From Mycobacterium sp. GA-1199 (GTDB lineage: Bacteria > Actinomycetota > Actinomycetes > Mycobacteriales > Mycobacteriaceae), in the NCBI RefSeq assembly GCF_001500045.1, contig NZ_LQIX01000045.1, positions 1 to 64,000 of the forward strand: a stretch of DNA of 64,000 nt, in the 5' to 3' direction. Below, piece by piece: positions 1 to 8,782 of this stretch (positions within the stretch are counted from its first letter, which is position 1; the number at the start of each line of letters is the position of its first letter). The position numbers and the translations under genes were made by a program. Below the pieces are notes generated by a model. That model worked only from the letters and a program-made list of their open reading frames with translations. It made no database searches and had not been told where the DNA came from.

Positions 1-321
1 GACAACATCTGCTGGGAGGCCGATTACCCGCACAGCGACTCGATGTGGCCCGGGGCTCCCGAGCAGCTCGACGAGGTCCTCACCGCCAACAATGTGCCCG
101 ACGACGAGATCAACAAGATGACCTTCGAAAACGCGATGCGCTGGTATCACTGGGATCCGTTCACCCACATGACGCGCGAACAGGCCACCGTGGGCGCCCT
201 GCGCAAGGCCGCCGAAGGCCACGACGTCTCCATCCAAGCCCTGTCGAAGAAAGAGAAAACCGGCGCGTCGTTCGCGGACTTCGCGGCCAGCGCCAAGCAG
301 GTGTCCGGCAACACGGACTGA
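1..321 (+). CDS. Amidohydrolase (amidohydrolase-2 / ACMSD-like), C-terminal fragment
   Basis: The frame is open from base 1, so the gene is cut by the left edge; 106 codons remain. The motif WEADYPHSDSMWP is the usual C-terminal metal-site strand of amidohydrolase-2 TIM barrels (S/A-D-Y-P-H), where the Asp is the late metal ligand. It is followed by helices of the type NAMRWYHWDPF that close the barrel. The two amidohydrolases near 49-50 kb share the (S)DYPH / SSYPH motif. The family includes decarboxylases and hydrolases, and the substrate is unknown. It may be the last gene of an upstream operon, because a strong hairpin follows. Confidence 0.8.
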   Translation, partial: DNICWEADYPHSDSMWPGAPEQLDEVLTANNVPDDEINKMTFENAMRWYHWDPFTHMTREQATVGALRKAAEGHDVSIQALSKKEKTGASFADFAASAKQVSGNTD

Positions 322-373
322 GAGGTCTGCAAGTATCGGGAGGTCCGGCCACGGGTCGGAAGCAGCGTCTTCG

Positions 374-414
374 AGTGCGCCGGTGCGGAAGCTGCGTTCA
401 CGCGCCGGCGCACT
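374..414 (+). terminator. Strong GC-rich hairpin after the amidohydrolase
   Basis: Bases 374-387 pair with 401-414 over 14 positions with a single G.T wobble (384/404). The loop is 13 nt. There is no T tract, which is common for actinobacterial terminators. It lies 53 bases after the amidohydrolase stop and ends 33 bases before the next start, so it may end the upstream transcript or attenuate the next operon. Confidence 0.5.
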
Positions 415-447
415 GTTCTGCGGAACGATGACAAGAGGAGAACCACC

Positions 448-1626
448 GTGCCTGGCGGGATGAGTTTCGAGCTGACCGAGGACCAGGAGCTGATCCGCAA
501 GTCCGTTCGTGAGTTGGCGAGCAAGTTCGACGACCACTACTGGATGGAAAAGGATCTCGCACACGAGTTCCCGCGGGAGTTCTACGACGCGATCGCCAAG
601 GGCGGCTGGCTGGGCATGACCATCCCCGAGGAGTACGGCGGGCACGGCCTGGGCATCACCGAGGCCACGCTGTTGCTCGAAGAGGTGTCGCGCTCCGGGG
701 CCGCGATGAACGGTGCCAGTGCCATTCACCTGTCGATCTTCGGGATGCAACCCGTCGTCAAGCACGGCTCCGACGAGCTCAAGGCCGAGACGCTACCGCG
801 CATCGTCAACGGTGATCTGCACGTTTGCTTCGGTGTCACCGAACCCGGTGCGGGCCTGGACACCTCGCGCATCACCACCTTCGCCAAGCGCGAAGGCGAC
901 AAGTACCGGATCAACGGCCGCAAGGTCTGGATCTCCAAAGCGCTGGAGTCCGAGAAGATCCTGCTGCTGACCAGGACTGTGCCTTTTGACGAGGTCACCA
1001 AGAAGACCGACGGGATGACGCTGTTCCTGACCGACCTCGATCCCGACCACGTCGACATCCGGCCCATCAAGAAGATGGGACGCAACGCGGTCAGCTCCAA
1101 CGAGGTGTTCATCGACGACCTGATGGTGCCCGTCGAGCACCGCGTCGGCGAAGAAGGCAAGGGCTTCAAGTACATCCTGGACGGCCTCAACCCCGAGCGG
1201 ATGCTGATCGCGGCCGAGGCGCTGGGCATCGGCCGGGTGGCGTTGGAGAAGGCCGTGAAGTACGGCAACGAGCGGCATGTGTTCAACCGGCCGATCGGCA
1301 TGAACCAGGGCCTGCAGTTCCCGCTGGCCGACTCGCTGGCCCGGCTCGACGCGGCCGAGTTGGTGCTACGCAAGGCCACCTGGCTGTACGACAACGGCAA
1401 ACCGTGTGGGCGCGAAGCCAATACGGCCAAATACCTGTGCGCCGATGCCGGCTTCGGCGCCGCCGACCGGGCCCTGCAATTGCACGGAGGCATGGGCTAT
1501 TCCGAGGAGTATCACGTCTCCCGCTACTTCCGCGAGTCGCGGCTGATGAAGATCGCGCCCGTGAGCCAGGAGATGATCCTCAACTTCCTCGGCGAGCATG
1601 TCCTCGGACTGCCGCGCAGCTACTGA
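448..1626 (+). CDS. Acyl-CoA dehydrogenase (FadE family)
   Basis: A 392-residue flavoprotein expected to oxidise an acyl-CoA to the 2-enoyl-CoA using FAD. The full family layout is present: N-terminal helical domain (ELTEDQELIRKSVRELASKF), middle beta domain with FGVTEPGAGLDTS, and the C-terminal motif LHGGMGYSEEYHVSRYFRE. The GTG at 448 is preferred over ATG 460 because AGAGGAG lies 7 bases upstream. The segment that is usually YEGTSEI near the C-terminus reads IAPVSQE here, so the classic catalytic Glu is not at that position and may be elsewhere. It is the first gene of a beta-oxidation operon whose next SDR begins 19 bases downstream. Confidence 0.9.
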   Translation: MPGGMSFELTEDQELIRKSVRELASKFDDHYWMEKDLAHEFPREFYDAIAKGGWLGMTIPEEYGGHGLGITEATLLLEEVSRSGAAMNGASAIHLSIFGMQPVVKHGSDELKAETLPRIVNGDLHVCFGVTEPGAGLDTSRITTFAKREGDKYRINGRKVWISKALESEKILLLTRTVPFDEVTKKTDGMTLFLTDLDPDHVDIRPIKKMGRNAVSSNEVFIDDLMVPVEHRVGEEGKGFKYILDGLNPERMLIAAEALGIGRVALEKAVKYGNERHVFNRPIGMNQGLQFPLADSLARLDAAELVLRKATWLYDNGKPCGREANTAKYLCADAGFGAADRALQLHGGMGYSEEYHVSRYFRESRLMKIAPVSQEMILNFLGEHVLGLPRSY

Positions 1627-1645
1627 CGGAGGAGCACGACTACCG

Positions 1646-2404
1646 ATGGTGAACTATTTCGACCTGTCCGGCCGTTCTGCGCTGGTGACCGGCGCCGCGG
1701 GCGGCATCGGCTCGGCCGTCGCACAGGCGCTCGCCGACGCGGGCGCCGCGGTCCTCGTCACCGACCTGGACAAGGACGCCGCAGCCGCTGTCGCCGAACG
1801 GATTTCAGCCGGCGGCGGCCGTGCGGAGTCCGCCGCGCTGGACGTCTCCGACCGGGACTCCGCCGACGCGGCGACCGCGCAGGCGGCGGCGCTGACCGAC
1901 GGCGCCCTGCACATCCTGATCAACAACGCGGGCGTCACCAAGCCCGCGATGTTCGAGAAGACGACGCAGGAGTCGTTCCGGCTGTTGTTCGACATCCACG
2001 TGATGGGCGCGTTCAACGTCACCCAGGCCGCGCTGCCGCACATCCCGACCGACGGCACCGGCCGTATCGTCAACGTCACCTCGGCGGCCGGGCTGACCGG
2101 CACGCTGGGCCAGGTCAACTACTCGGCGGCCAAGGCCGGCATCATCGGGTTCACCAAATCCCTTGCGCGCGAACTGGCGACGAAGAAGATCATGGTCAAC
2201 GCGTTGGCGCCGCTGGCCGCGACGCCGATGACGGAGACGATCCGCACCAATGAGAAGTTCTCGGCGAACATGATGAACCGGATCCCGATGAAGCGGTGGG
2301 CGGACCCTCAGGAGGTCGCGGGCGCGTTCGTGTTCATGGCGTCCGATGCCGCGTCCTACATCACCGGACAGGTGTTGCCGGTCGACGGCGGAATGGTCAT
2401 GTGA
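1646..2404 (+). CDS. Short-chain dehydrogenase/reductase (FabG-like 3-hydroxyacyl-CoA dehydrogenase candidate)
   Basis: A 252-residue classical SDR with the TGAAGGIG nucleotide-binding turn, NNAG, a catalytic Ser-Ala-Ala strand and YSAAK, ending in the usual QVLPVDGGMVM. ATG 1646 was chosen because GGAGGAG (1628-1634) precedes it; upstream in-frame codons overlap the dehydrogenase gene. Sitting between an acyl-CoA dehydrogenase, a crotonase and a thiolase, it most likely oxidises a 3-hydroxyacyl-CoA. The exact substrate is inference. Its last codons overlap the CoA-transferase start by 4 bases, so the two are translationally coupled. Confidence 0.9.
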   Translation: MVNYFDLSGRSALVTGAAGGIGSAVAQALADAGAAVLVTDLDKDAAAAVAERISAGGGRAESAALDVSDRDSADAATAQAAALTDGALHILINNAGVTKPAMFEKTTQESFRLLFDIHVMGAFNVTQAALPHIPTDGTGRIVNVTSAAGLTGTLGQVNYSAAKAGIIGFTKSLARELATKKIMVNALAPLAATPMTETIRTNEKFSANMMNRIPMKRWADPQEVAGAFVFMASDAASYITGQVLPVDGGMVM

Positions 2405-3621
2405 GCGCCCCAGCGCCACTGAGCGGCGTCACGGTCGTCGCGATGGAACAGGCCGTGGCCGCCCCGATGTGCACCCGGGTGCTCGCCGACTTCGGTGCCC
2501 GCGTGATCAAGGTGGAGAACCCCAACGGCGGCGATTTCGCCCGCGACTACGACGACGTGGTGAACGGGCCCGGCGGTTTGGCCGCGCATTTCGTCTGGGC
2601 CAACCGCGGCAAGGAGTCGGTGACGCTGAACACCAAAGCACCCGAGGGTATCGACCTTCTGCACCGCCTGTTGGACCGGGCGGATGCGTTCGTGTCGAAC
2701 CTCGCGCCGGGTGCCACCGCGCGGATGGGCTTGGCCCCCGCCGACCTCGCGACGCGTCATCCCAACGTGATTCCGGTCGAGATCGACGGTTACGGCCCCG
2801 GCGGTCCGATCTCCCACAAGCGTGCCTACGACCTTCTCGTACAGGCGGAGTCGGGATCGTGCGCGGTCACGGGCTACCCGGGGATGCCGGCCAAACCGGG
2901 ACCCGCGATGGCCGATTTCTCGACGGGCCTGTACGCGGCGATCTCCATCCTGGCGCTCCTGGTCGGACGAGGCAGGGGCAATGCCGGGGCCGCGAGCCAG
3001 TCGGTTGCGCTGAGCCTGTTCGACGTGATGACCGACGTGATGGGTTATCAGTTGACATACACCCAGCATTCGGGCATCGACCAGGAACCGCTCGGCGTCG
3101 GCTCACCCGCCGTCGCGCCGTACGGAGCGTTTCCGACGCGCGACGGTCAGACGGTGGTGCTCGGCACGACCAACGACCGGGAGTGGCAGCGGGTGGCTCG
3201 CGAGATCATCGACCGCCCCGACCTCGCCGACGATCCCCGCTTCGCCACCAACCCCGACCGCTGCGCCCACCGCGAGATCCTGGAGGAAGCCATCGGATCG
3301 TGGTGTGCCCAGCGTGATCTCGCCGAGATCCAGAAGATTGCCGACGACGCCGGGATCGGCAACTCGCGGTACAACCTGCCCAGCGAGGTCGTCGCACACC
3401 CCCACCTCACCGCTCGGGACCGGTGGCGCACTGTCGCCACCCCCAAGGGCGACATCCGCGCGCTGCGCCCCCCGCCGGTGATCACCGGCTTCGAGCAACC
3501 GATGGGAGCGGTACCCGGTTTGGGCCAGCACACCGATGCCGTACTGGGTGAATTGGGGCTGACGGCAGAGGATCTCGCGAAACTACGTGCCGACGGAGTG
3601 ATCGGGCCCGCGTACCAGTGA
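2401..3621 (+). CDS. CaiB/BaiF family CoA transferase or alpha-methylacyl-CoA racemase
   Basis: A 406-residue type III CoA-transferase. The N-terminal strand GVTVVAMEQAVAAPMCTRVLADFGARVIKVE is typical of the family, and AYDLLVQAESG carries the Asp that forms the acyl-CoA anhydride in characterised members. The protein could transfer CoA to the substrate or epimerise a 2-methylacyl-CoA, a step known in sterol side-chain breakdown (MCR/AMACR); sequence alone does not decide. GTG 2401 overlaps the SDR stop by 4 bases, and the gene end overlaps the next crotonase by 4, so the operon is tightly coupled. Confidence 0.88.
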   Translation: MSAPAPLSGVTVVAMEQAVAAPMCTRVLADFGARVIKVENPNGGDFARDYDDVVNGPGGLAAHFVWANRGKESVTLNTKAPEGIDLLHRLLDRADAFVSNLAPGATARMGLAPADLATRHPNVIPVEIDGYGPGGPISHKRAYDLLVQAESGSCAVTGYPGMPAKPGPAMADFSTGLYAAISILALLVGRGRGNAGAASQSVALSLFDVMTDVMGYQLTYTQHSGIDQEPLGVGSPAVAPYGAFPTRDGQTVVLGTTNDREWQRVAREIIDRPDLADDPRFATNPDRCAHREILEEAIGSWCAQRDLAEIQKIADDAGIGNSRYNLPSEVVAHPHLTARDRWRTVATPKGDIRALRPPPVITGFEQPMGAVPGLGQHTDAVLGELGLTAEDLAKLRADGVIGPAYQ

Positions 3622-4424
3622 GCGATGACGTGCTGCTGAGTTCCGACAGCGACGGGGTGCGGACCCTGACGCTGAACCGGCCGGACCGCAAGAACGCGAT
3701 CAACGCGCAGTTGTGGGGGGACCTCGCCGATGCCCTGCGGGCGGCCGCCCGCGACACCGAACTTCGCGCATTGGTGATCACCGGCGCGGGTGGGGCCTTC
3801 TGCTCGGGCGCCGACATCGGCACACCCGAGGACATCCACCCGCGACACAAGTTACGGCGGCTCACCGATGTCGCGCTCGCACTGCACGAACTGTCCGTAC
3901 CCACCATCGCCAAGGTGACCGGGGTTGCGGTCGGGGCCGGCTGGAACCTGGCGCTCGGTTGTGACTTCGTGGTGGCGACGCCGGATGCCCGGTTCTGCCA
4001 AATCTTTTCGAAGCGCGGCCTGTCGGTCGACCTCGGCGGTTCGTGGCTGCTGCCCAAACTGGTGGGTCTGCAACAGGCCAAGCGGCTGGTGTTGCTGGCC
4101 GACATGATCGACGCCGCGGAGGCCCACTCGCTGGGCCTGGTCACCTGGGTGAGGCCCGCCGACGAGATCGACGGCTTCGTCGCCGATCTGGCGGCCCGGC
4201 TCGCAGCGGGCCCACCGGTCGCCTTGGCGCAGAGCAAGGCGCTGCTCAACGACGGGGCCAACGCGACGCTGCGTGAGGCGCTGGCCAATGAGGCCCGCGC
4301 ACAGCCGGGCAACTTCGCCACCGCGGATTCGGCGGAGGCCTATGCCGCGTTCGCCGCCAAACGCGAGGCCGTATTTACTGGTCGATGGGCGATCGGGCCC
4401 GGATCGGAGAAGAACAATGCGTGA
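3618..4424 (+). CDS. Enoyl-CoA hydratase/isomerase (crotonase family)
   Basis: A 268-residue crotonase. GAGGAFCSGADIG supplies the first oxyanion-hole segment that binds the CoA thioester. The second active-site segment reads GLSVDLGGSWLLPK, with Asp where classical hydratases have Glu. That is common in PaaG-like isomerases and hydratases, so isomerase activity is possible. The GTG start overlaps the CoA-transferase stop, and the 3' end overlaps the thiolase start by 8 bases. Confidence 0.88.
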   Translation: MSDDVLLSSDSDGVRTLTLNRPDRKNAINAQLWGDLADALRAAARDTELRALVITGAGGAFCSGADIGTPEDIHPRHKLRRLTDVALALHELSVPTIAKVTGVAVGAGWNLALGCDFVVATPDARFCQIFSKRGLSVDLGGSWLLPKLVGLQQAKRLVLLADMIDAAEAHSLGLVTWVRPADEIDGFVADLAARLAAGPPVALAQSKALLNDGANATLREALANEARAQPGNFATADSAEAYAAFAAKREAVFTGRWAIGPGSEKNNA

Positions 4425-5562
4425 AACCGTGATCGTGGAGGCGGTGCGCACGCCGGTCGGCAAGCGCAACGGCGGGCTGTCGGAGATGCATGCCGCCGAC
4501 CTGTCGGCGATCGTGCTCACCGCACTCGTCGAGCGTGCGGGTATCGATCCCGAGATCGTCGACGACGTGGTGTGGGGTTGTGTGTCTCAGGTCGGCGACC
4601 AGTCGAGCAACATCGGCCGCTACGCGGCTCTTGCCGCGGGCTGGCCGGAGACGATCCCCGGCACCACGGTCAACCGCGCCTGCGGGTCGAGCCAGCAGGC
4701 GCTGGATTTCGCGGTCCACGCGGTGATGTCGGGTCAGCAGGACGTCGTCGTCGCCGGCGGGGTCGAGGTGATGAGCCGGGTGCCGCTCGGTTCGGCGCGG
4801 GCCACCGGAATGCCCTACGGGCCCAAGGTCCTCGAACGCTACGGCGATTTCTCGTTCAACCAGGGCATCTCGGCGGAGTTGATCGCCCAGAAGTGGGGCT
4901 TCTCCCGAACCCGGCTCGACGAGTACTCGGTGCGCTCACACGAGCTGGCCGCTGCCGCGCAGGACAACGGCGCGTTCGAATCGCAGATCATGCCGGTCTT
5001 CACCGACGGTGAACCAGTCGTGGCTGACGAAGGGGTGCGACGGGGGAGCACGGTGGAGAAGCTCGCGGGGCTCAAGCCGGCCTTCAAGGACGACGGCGTC
5101 ATCCATGCGGGGAATTCGTCACAGATCTCCGATGGTGCCGCGGCGCTGCTGGTGATGGCGGCCGACAACGCTGTGGCGCTGGGACTGAGCCCAATTGCCC
5201 GCTACCGTGCGGGCGCGGTCACCGGTGCCGACCCGGTTCTGATGCTGACCGGTCCGATCCCGGCGACCGAGAAGGTCCTGCACAAGGCCGGAGTGACCCT
5301 CGACGAGGTCGGTGTGTTCGAGGTGAACGAGGCGTTCGCGCCGGTGCCGCTGGCATGGCTGGCCGAGACCGGCGCCGACGACGCCAAGCTCAACCCGCTC
5401 GGCGGGGCGATCGCCCTGGGGCATCCACTCGGGGCGTCGGGTGCGGTGCTCATGACGCGCATGCTCAACCACATGCGCGACAACGGGATTCGGTTCGGTT
5501 TGCAGACCATGTGTGAGGGCGGCGGAACCGCCAACGCGACTCTGGTAGAACTCATCGCCTAG
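4417..5562 (+). CDS. Acetyl-CoA acyltransferase (thiolase)
   Basis: A 381-residue thiolase that would cleave a 3-ketoacyl-CoA with free CoA. The nucleophile is Cys89 in NRACGSSQQA, the general-base His lies in GHPLGASG, and the second Cys in MCEGGGTANATL; all three are intact. ATG 4417 fits the normal N-terminus (MRETVIVEAVRTPVGK); earlier in-frame codons lie in the crotonase gene. The last codons and stop are partly duplicated just downstream (5573-5590). Confidence 0.92.
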   Translation: MRETVIVEAVRTPVGKRNGGLSEMHAADLSAIVLTALVERAGIDPEIVDDVVWGCVSQVGDQSSNIGRYAALAAGWPETIPGTTVNRACGSSQQALDFAVHAVMSGQQDVVVAGGVEVMSRVPLGSARATGMPYGPKVLERYGDFSFNQGISAELIAQKWGFSRTRLDEYSVRSHELAAAAQDNGAFESQIMPVFTDGEPVVADEGVRRGSTVEKLAGLKPAFKDDGVIHAGNSSQISDGAAALLVMAADNAVALGLSPIARYRAGAVTGADPVLMLTGPIPATEKVLHKAGVTLDEVGVFEVNEAFAPVPLAWLAETGADDAKLNPLGGAIALGHPLGASGAVLMTRMLNHMRDNGIRFGLQTMCEGGGTANATLVELIA

Positions 5563-5590
5563 CGATGGCGGCAGAACTCATCGCCTAGCG
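5547..5590 (+). repeat. Direct 18-nt repeat at the thiolase stop codon
   Basis: AGAACTCATCGCCTAGCG occurs at 5547-5564 (the last codons and TAG of the thiolase) and again at 5573-5590, 26 bases apart. It looks like a small local duplication that left a second copy of the gene end in the spacer. Confidence 0.85.
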
Positions 5591-5630
5591 CTGCTGACGC
5601 AGTAAGCACTGATTCCACGGGAGGACCCGC

Positions 5631-6791
5631 GTGCAGAGAACCCTGTTCACCGAAGACCATGAGGCGTTCCGCGAACTCGCCCGTGACTTCGTCGAAAAGG
5701 AAGTGGTCCCGCACTATCCCGAGTGGGAGAAGGGCGGCCGCATGCCTCGCGAGGTGTTCAAGCAGATGGGGTCGCTGGGCATGCTCGGGATGGCCATTCC
5801 CGAGGAGTACGGCGGAGGTGGGACCCCCGACTACCGCTACAACGTCGTGCTGCAGGAGGAGGCGGCACGCGCACTGGTCACGCTGTCGACCGTGCGCACC
5901 CAGCTCGAGGTGATCCTCCCGTACTTCCTGCACTACGCGAACGAAGAGCAACGCAAGCGGTGGTTTCCCGGGCTTGCCGCCGGGGAGCTGCTGACCGCCG
6001 TCGCGATGACCGAACCGGGCACCGGATCCGACCTCGCCGGTGTGCGCACCACCGCTGTGCGCAATGTTGATTCGGAAGGCCCCCACTGGATCCTCAACGG
6101 CGCCAAGACGTTCATCACCGGCGGTATGCAGGCCGACCTCGTAATCGTCGTCGCGCGGACCTCGACCGACCCGGACAACCGGCGCAAGGGGCTCACGCTG
6201 TTCGTCGTCGAGGACGGAATGCCCGGGTTCACCCGGGGCCGTGAGTTGGAGAAGATGGGCTGCAAGGTGCAGGACACCGCCGAACTCTCATTCGTCGACG
6301 TCCGCGTACCCGCGACCAACATGCTGGGCGAAGAAGGCGAGGCGTTCAGCTACCTGGGCCACAATCTGCCTCAGGAGCGGCTCACCGTCGCCGTCGGATC
6401 GGTCGCGCAGGCACGCTCGGCGATCGCCGCCGCCATCGATTACACCAAGAGCCGCAAGGCGTTCGGCACACCGGTGGCGTCGTTCCAGAACACGAAGTTC
6501 GAGTTGGCGGCCTGCTCGGCGGAGGTGGAGGCCGCACAGGCGATGCTGGATCGCGCTGTGGCCCTGCATGTCGACGGCGAGTTGTCCGGCGCGGATGCGG
6601 CCCGCGTGAAACTGTTCTGCACCGAGATGCAGCAGCGGGTGGTGGACCGCTGCCTGCAGTTGTTCGGCGGCTACGGCTACATGATGGAGTATCCGATCGC
6701 TCGGCTGTACACCGACGCCCGGGTGGCCCGCATCTACGCGGGCACCAGCGAGGTGATGAAGGTGATCATCGCCAAGTCGCTGGGCCTGTAA
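5631..6791 (+). CDS. Acyl-CoA dehydrogenase (FadE family)
   Basis: A 386-residue acyl-CoA dehydrogenase with MTEPGTGSDLAG (FAD/substrate-binding strand), FGGYGYMMEYPIARLYTDARV and IYAGTSEVMK. The Ala in IYAGTSEV replaces the medium-chain-type catalytic Glu; enzymes of this form usually carry the base on another helix, as in isovaleryl-CoA dehydrogenase. GTG 5631 is preceded by GGGAGGAC. It ends the first beta-oxidation operon and meets the minus-strand LLM gene tail-to-tail with only 4 bases between. Confidence 0.9.
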   Translation: MQRTLFTEDHEAFRELARDFVEKEVVPHYPEWEKGGRMPREVFKQMGSLGMLGMAIPEEYGGGGTPDYRYNVVLQEEAARALVTLSTVRTQLEVILPYFLHYANEEQRKRWFPGLAAGELLTAVAMTEPGTGSDLAGVRTTAVRNVDSEGPHWILNGAKTFITGGMQADLVIVVARTSTDPDNRRKGLTLFVVEDGMPGFTRGRELEKMGCKVQDTAELSFVDVRVPATNMLGEEGEAFSYLGHNLPQERLTVAVGSVAQARSAIAAAIDYTKSRKAFGTPVASFQNTKFELAACSAEVEAAQAMLDRAVALHVDGELSGADAARVKLFCTEMQQRVVDRCLQLFGGYGYMMEYPIARLYTDARVARIYAGTSEVMKVIIAKSLGL

Positions 6792-6795
6792 ACCA

Positions 6796-7716
6796 CTAGG
6801 GCAGCTGCGGTTTGATCTCCTCGATCACCCATTGCGCGTAGTCGAGATACTCGTCGACCCCTGACACCGGCGGCAGGGGCACAGCGCTCACGGTGACGCC
6901 CTGCTGCGCGAGCCAACCGAGCCGGTCGACGATCTCGGCCGCACTCATGCCCGGTCGGCCCTCGGGGTCGTCTTGCACGGTATGGCCCTCGCCGACCCGA
7001 TTCGTGCCCAGCCCGTGCACCACGTCGAATGGCCGACCGTCGTAGCCAGGTTGGGACTTGATGAAGTCGAGGCGCTCGGCGATCTTGTCGGGCGGCGTGA
7101 GGAATGACCACCATCCCGAGGCGTACTTCGCCGCCCGGCGCAGTGCCGCGTCCGCATCACCGCCGATCCAGATCGGCAGATGCGGCTCCTGGATCGGCTT
7201 GGGCTCGAAGGCGATGTCATCGAAGGACACATACTTGCCGTCGAAGCTCGGCGATTCACTGGTCCACAGTTCGACAATCGCAGCCAGATACTCGTCGGCG
7301 ATGCGGCCACGTTCATGGAAGGGCACACCCAGGAGTCCGAATTCGCGTTCCAGCCAGCCCACGCCGAACGTCACCATCATGCGGCCGCTGCTCATCCAGT
7401 CGGCGGTGGCCAGCGACTTCGCCAACACGATCGGATGTTGCAGCGGCAGTACCGTGATGCACGAATTGAGCATGATCCGCTGTGTTGCCCCGGCGAGATA
7501 CGCCTGAGCCACGGTGGACTGCAGATAATGCGGTCCGGACAGTTCGACGTGATCGTTGGGAATCGCGAAATGCTCGGGCACGGCGATCATGTCGTAACCC
7601 CACTCGTCGGCGCACTTGGCCATCCGCGTCTGGTCGGCACCGGTCACCGATGCTTCCCACGGCTGCATCATGGCCTTGAGCCGCAGCATGTGCGGAAGGT
7701 TGAAGACGAGTTTCAC
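6796..7716 (-). CDS. LLM-class F420-dependent oxidoreductase
   Basis: A 306-residue luciferase-like (alpha/beta barrel) protein. It has the family strands MISTRMMVTFGVGW-like (SSGRMMVTFGVGWLEREF) and LPIWIGGDADAALRRAAKYASGWW. In mycobacteria such proteins usually bind coenzyme F420; FMN is the alternative. It has its own short upstream gap (7717-7789), which separates it from the mycofactocin SDR that reads in the same direction. The substrate is unknown. Confidence 0.85.
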   Translation of the reverse strand: MKLVFNLPHMLRLKAMMQPWEASVTGADQTRMAKCADEWGYDMIAVPEHFAIPNDHVELSGPHYLQSTVAQAYLAGATQRIMLNSCITVLPLQHPIVLAKSLATADWMSSGRMMVTFGVGWLEREFGLLGVPFHERGRIADEYLAAIVELWTSESPSFDGKYVSFDDIAFEPKPIQEPHLPIWIGGDADAALRRAAKYASGWWSFLTPPDKIAERLDFIKSQPGYDGRPFDVVHGLGTNRVGEGHTVQDDPEGRPGMSAAEIVDRLGWLAQQGVTVSAVPLPPVSGVDEYLDYAQWVIEEIKPQLP

Positions 7717-7789
7717 TCAGGACTCCACTCACGTGAATTGGGTGTGATCGATTGCACTACACGCTAGCGACTCCACCCGAATTGCCCGG

Positions 7790-8629
7790 CTACTTCAGCA
7801 TGCTGCCCGCGTCGATCGTGACCGGAAGACCTGTGATGTAGCGGGATTCGTCCGAGGCGAGGAACAGCACGGCGTTACTGACATCCTCGGGCTCGACCCA
7901 GCCGACGGGGAGCACATGCATGAACTGTGCAGCGACGGCGAGATCGTCGGGTCCGGGATTCTCGAGGTCGGGCCGGAACAGCTTCATGGTTCCCTCGTTC
8001 ATGAACAGCGGTGTGTTCACATTCGTGGGGCAGACGGCGTTGACCCGGATCGAGTGCTGACCGAGTTCGACGGCGAATGTGCGCATCAGGCCGATCACGC
8101 CGTGCTTGGCGGCTATGTAATGGCCGGTATGGGGGTAGGGCTTGAGGCCACCGACCGAGCTGGTGAGAATGATCGAACCGCCGTGCCCTGCGGAGAGCAG
8201 ATGGGGGACAGCGGCTTTGACGGTCTTCCACACACCAGAGAGATTGACGTCGATCATGTCGCGCCAATCGTCTTCGCTGGTCTTGTCCAGCGTTGCCCCG
8301 CCGTTGCCGATGCCGGCATTGGCGACCACGATGTCCAGCCGGCCCAACTGTTCGACGCCCCCGTCGACGACCGCCTTGAGGGCGTCGTAGTCACGCACGT
8401 CGACCTCGGCGGTGACGATGCGGCGGTTCAGGTTCTTGACGAGGTCGGCCGTTTCGGCGAGGTCGTCCGGTGTGGCCCATGGGATGTCGTCGTTGCTGGA
8501 GATCTGCTTGCAGACGTCCACGGCGATGATGTCGGCACCCTCCGCGGCGAGGCGCACCGCGTGGCTGCGGCCCTGGCCCCGCGCCGCGCCGGTTACGAAC
8601 GCGACTTTGCCCTCGACTCGTCCACCCAT
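7790..8629 (-). CDS. Mycofactocin-coupled SDR family oxidoreductase (carveol dehydrogenase-like)
   Basis: A 279-residue SDR with GAARGQGRSHAVRLAAEGAD and a family-specific insertion after the second strand (IPWATPDDLAETADLVKNL), the signature of the mycofactocin-coupled SDR subfamily, whose bound NAD(H) is thought to be re-oxidised through mycofactocin. The catalytic SS...YIAAK is present. Rhodococcus carveol dehydrogenase belongs to this group, so oxidation of a secondary alcohol is likely. Its promoter carries the same palindrome as the TetR/P450 promoter, so it is probably co-regulated with that P450 and may oxidise the alcohol the P450 makes. Confidence 0.88.
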   Translation of the reverse strand: MGGRVEGKVAFVTGAARGQGRSHAVRLAAEGADIIAVDVCKQISSNDDIPWATPDDLAETADLVKNLNRRIVTAEVDVRDYDALKAVVDGGVEQLGRLDIVVANAGIGNGGATLDKTSEDDWRDMIDVNLSGVWKTVKAAVPHLLSAGHGGSIILTSSVGGLKPYPHTGHYIAAKHGVIGLMRTFAVELGQHSIRVNAVCPTNVNTPLFMNEGTMKLFRPDLENPGPDDLAVAAQFMHVLPVGWVEPEDVSNAVLFLASDESRYITGLPVTIDAGSMLK

Positions 8630-8654
8630 GTGTCCACCTTCTGGCTGCTCGAAT

Positions 8655-8673
8655 AGTTTGGTCGATCGATCAG
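8655..8673. promoter_or_regulatory. TetR operator candidate upstream of the mycofactocin SDR
   Basis: AGTTTGGTCGATCGATCAG lies 26 bases upstream of the SDR start. It matches the palindrome between the TetR and P450 genes (9435-9453) at 18 of 19 bases, which suggests one repressor acts on both promoters. Confidence 0.65.
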
Positions 8674-8782
8674 GATCGTGGCACCGATCGGCCCACGTGT
8701 CAACAGTCGGGCCCGCGAGGCGGAGGGATCGCGGTGTCGCGGCACCGCCGATCGATGTGCGAGCTCAGCCGGGGGGAGGTAG

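Noticed and set aside
8731..8748. Hairpin GCGGTG...CACCGC after the TetR gene
   Set aside because: A 6-bp stem is expected often by chance at this GC content; not strong enough to list as a terminator.
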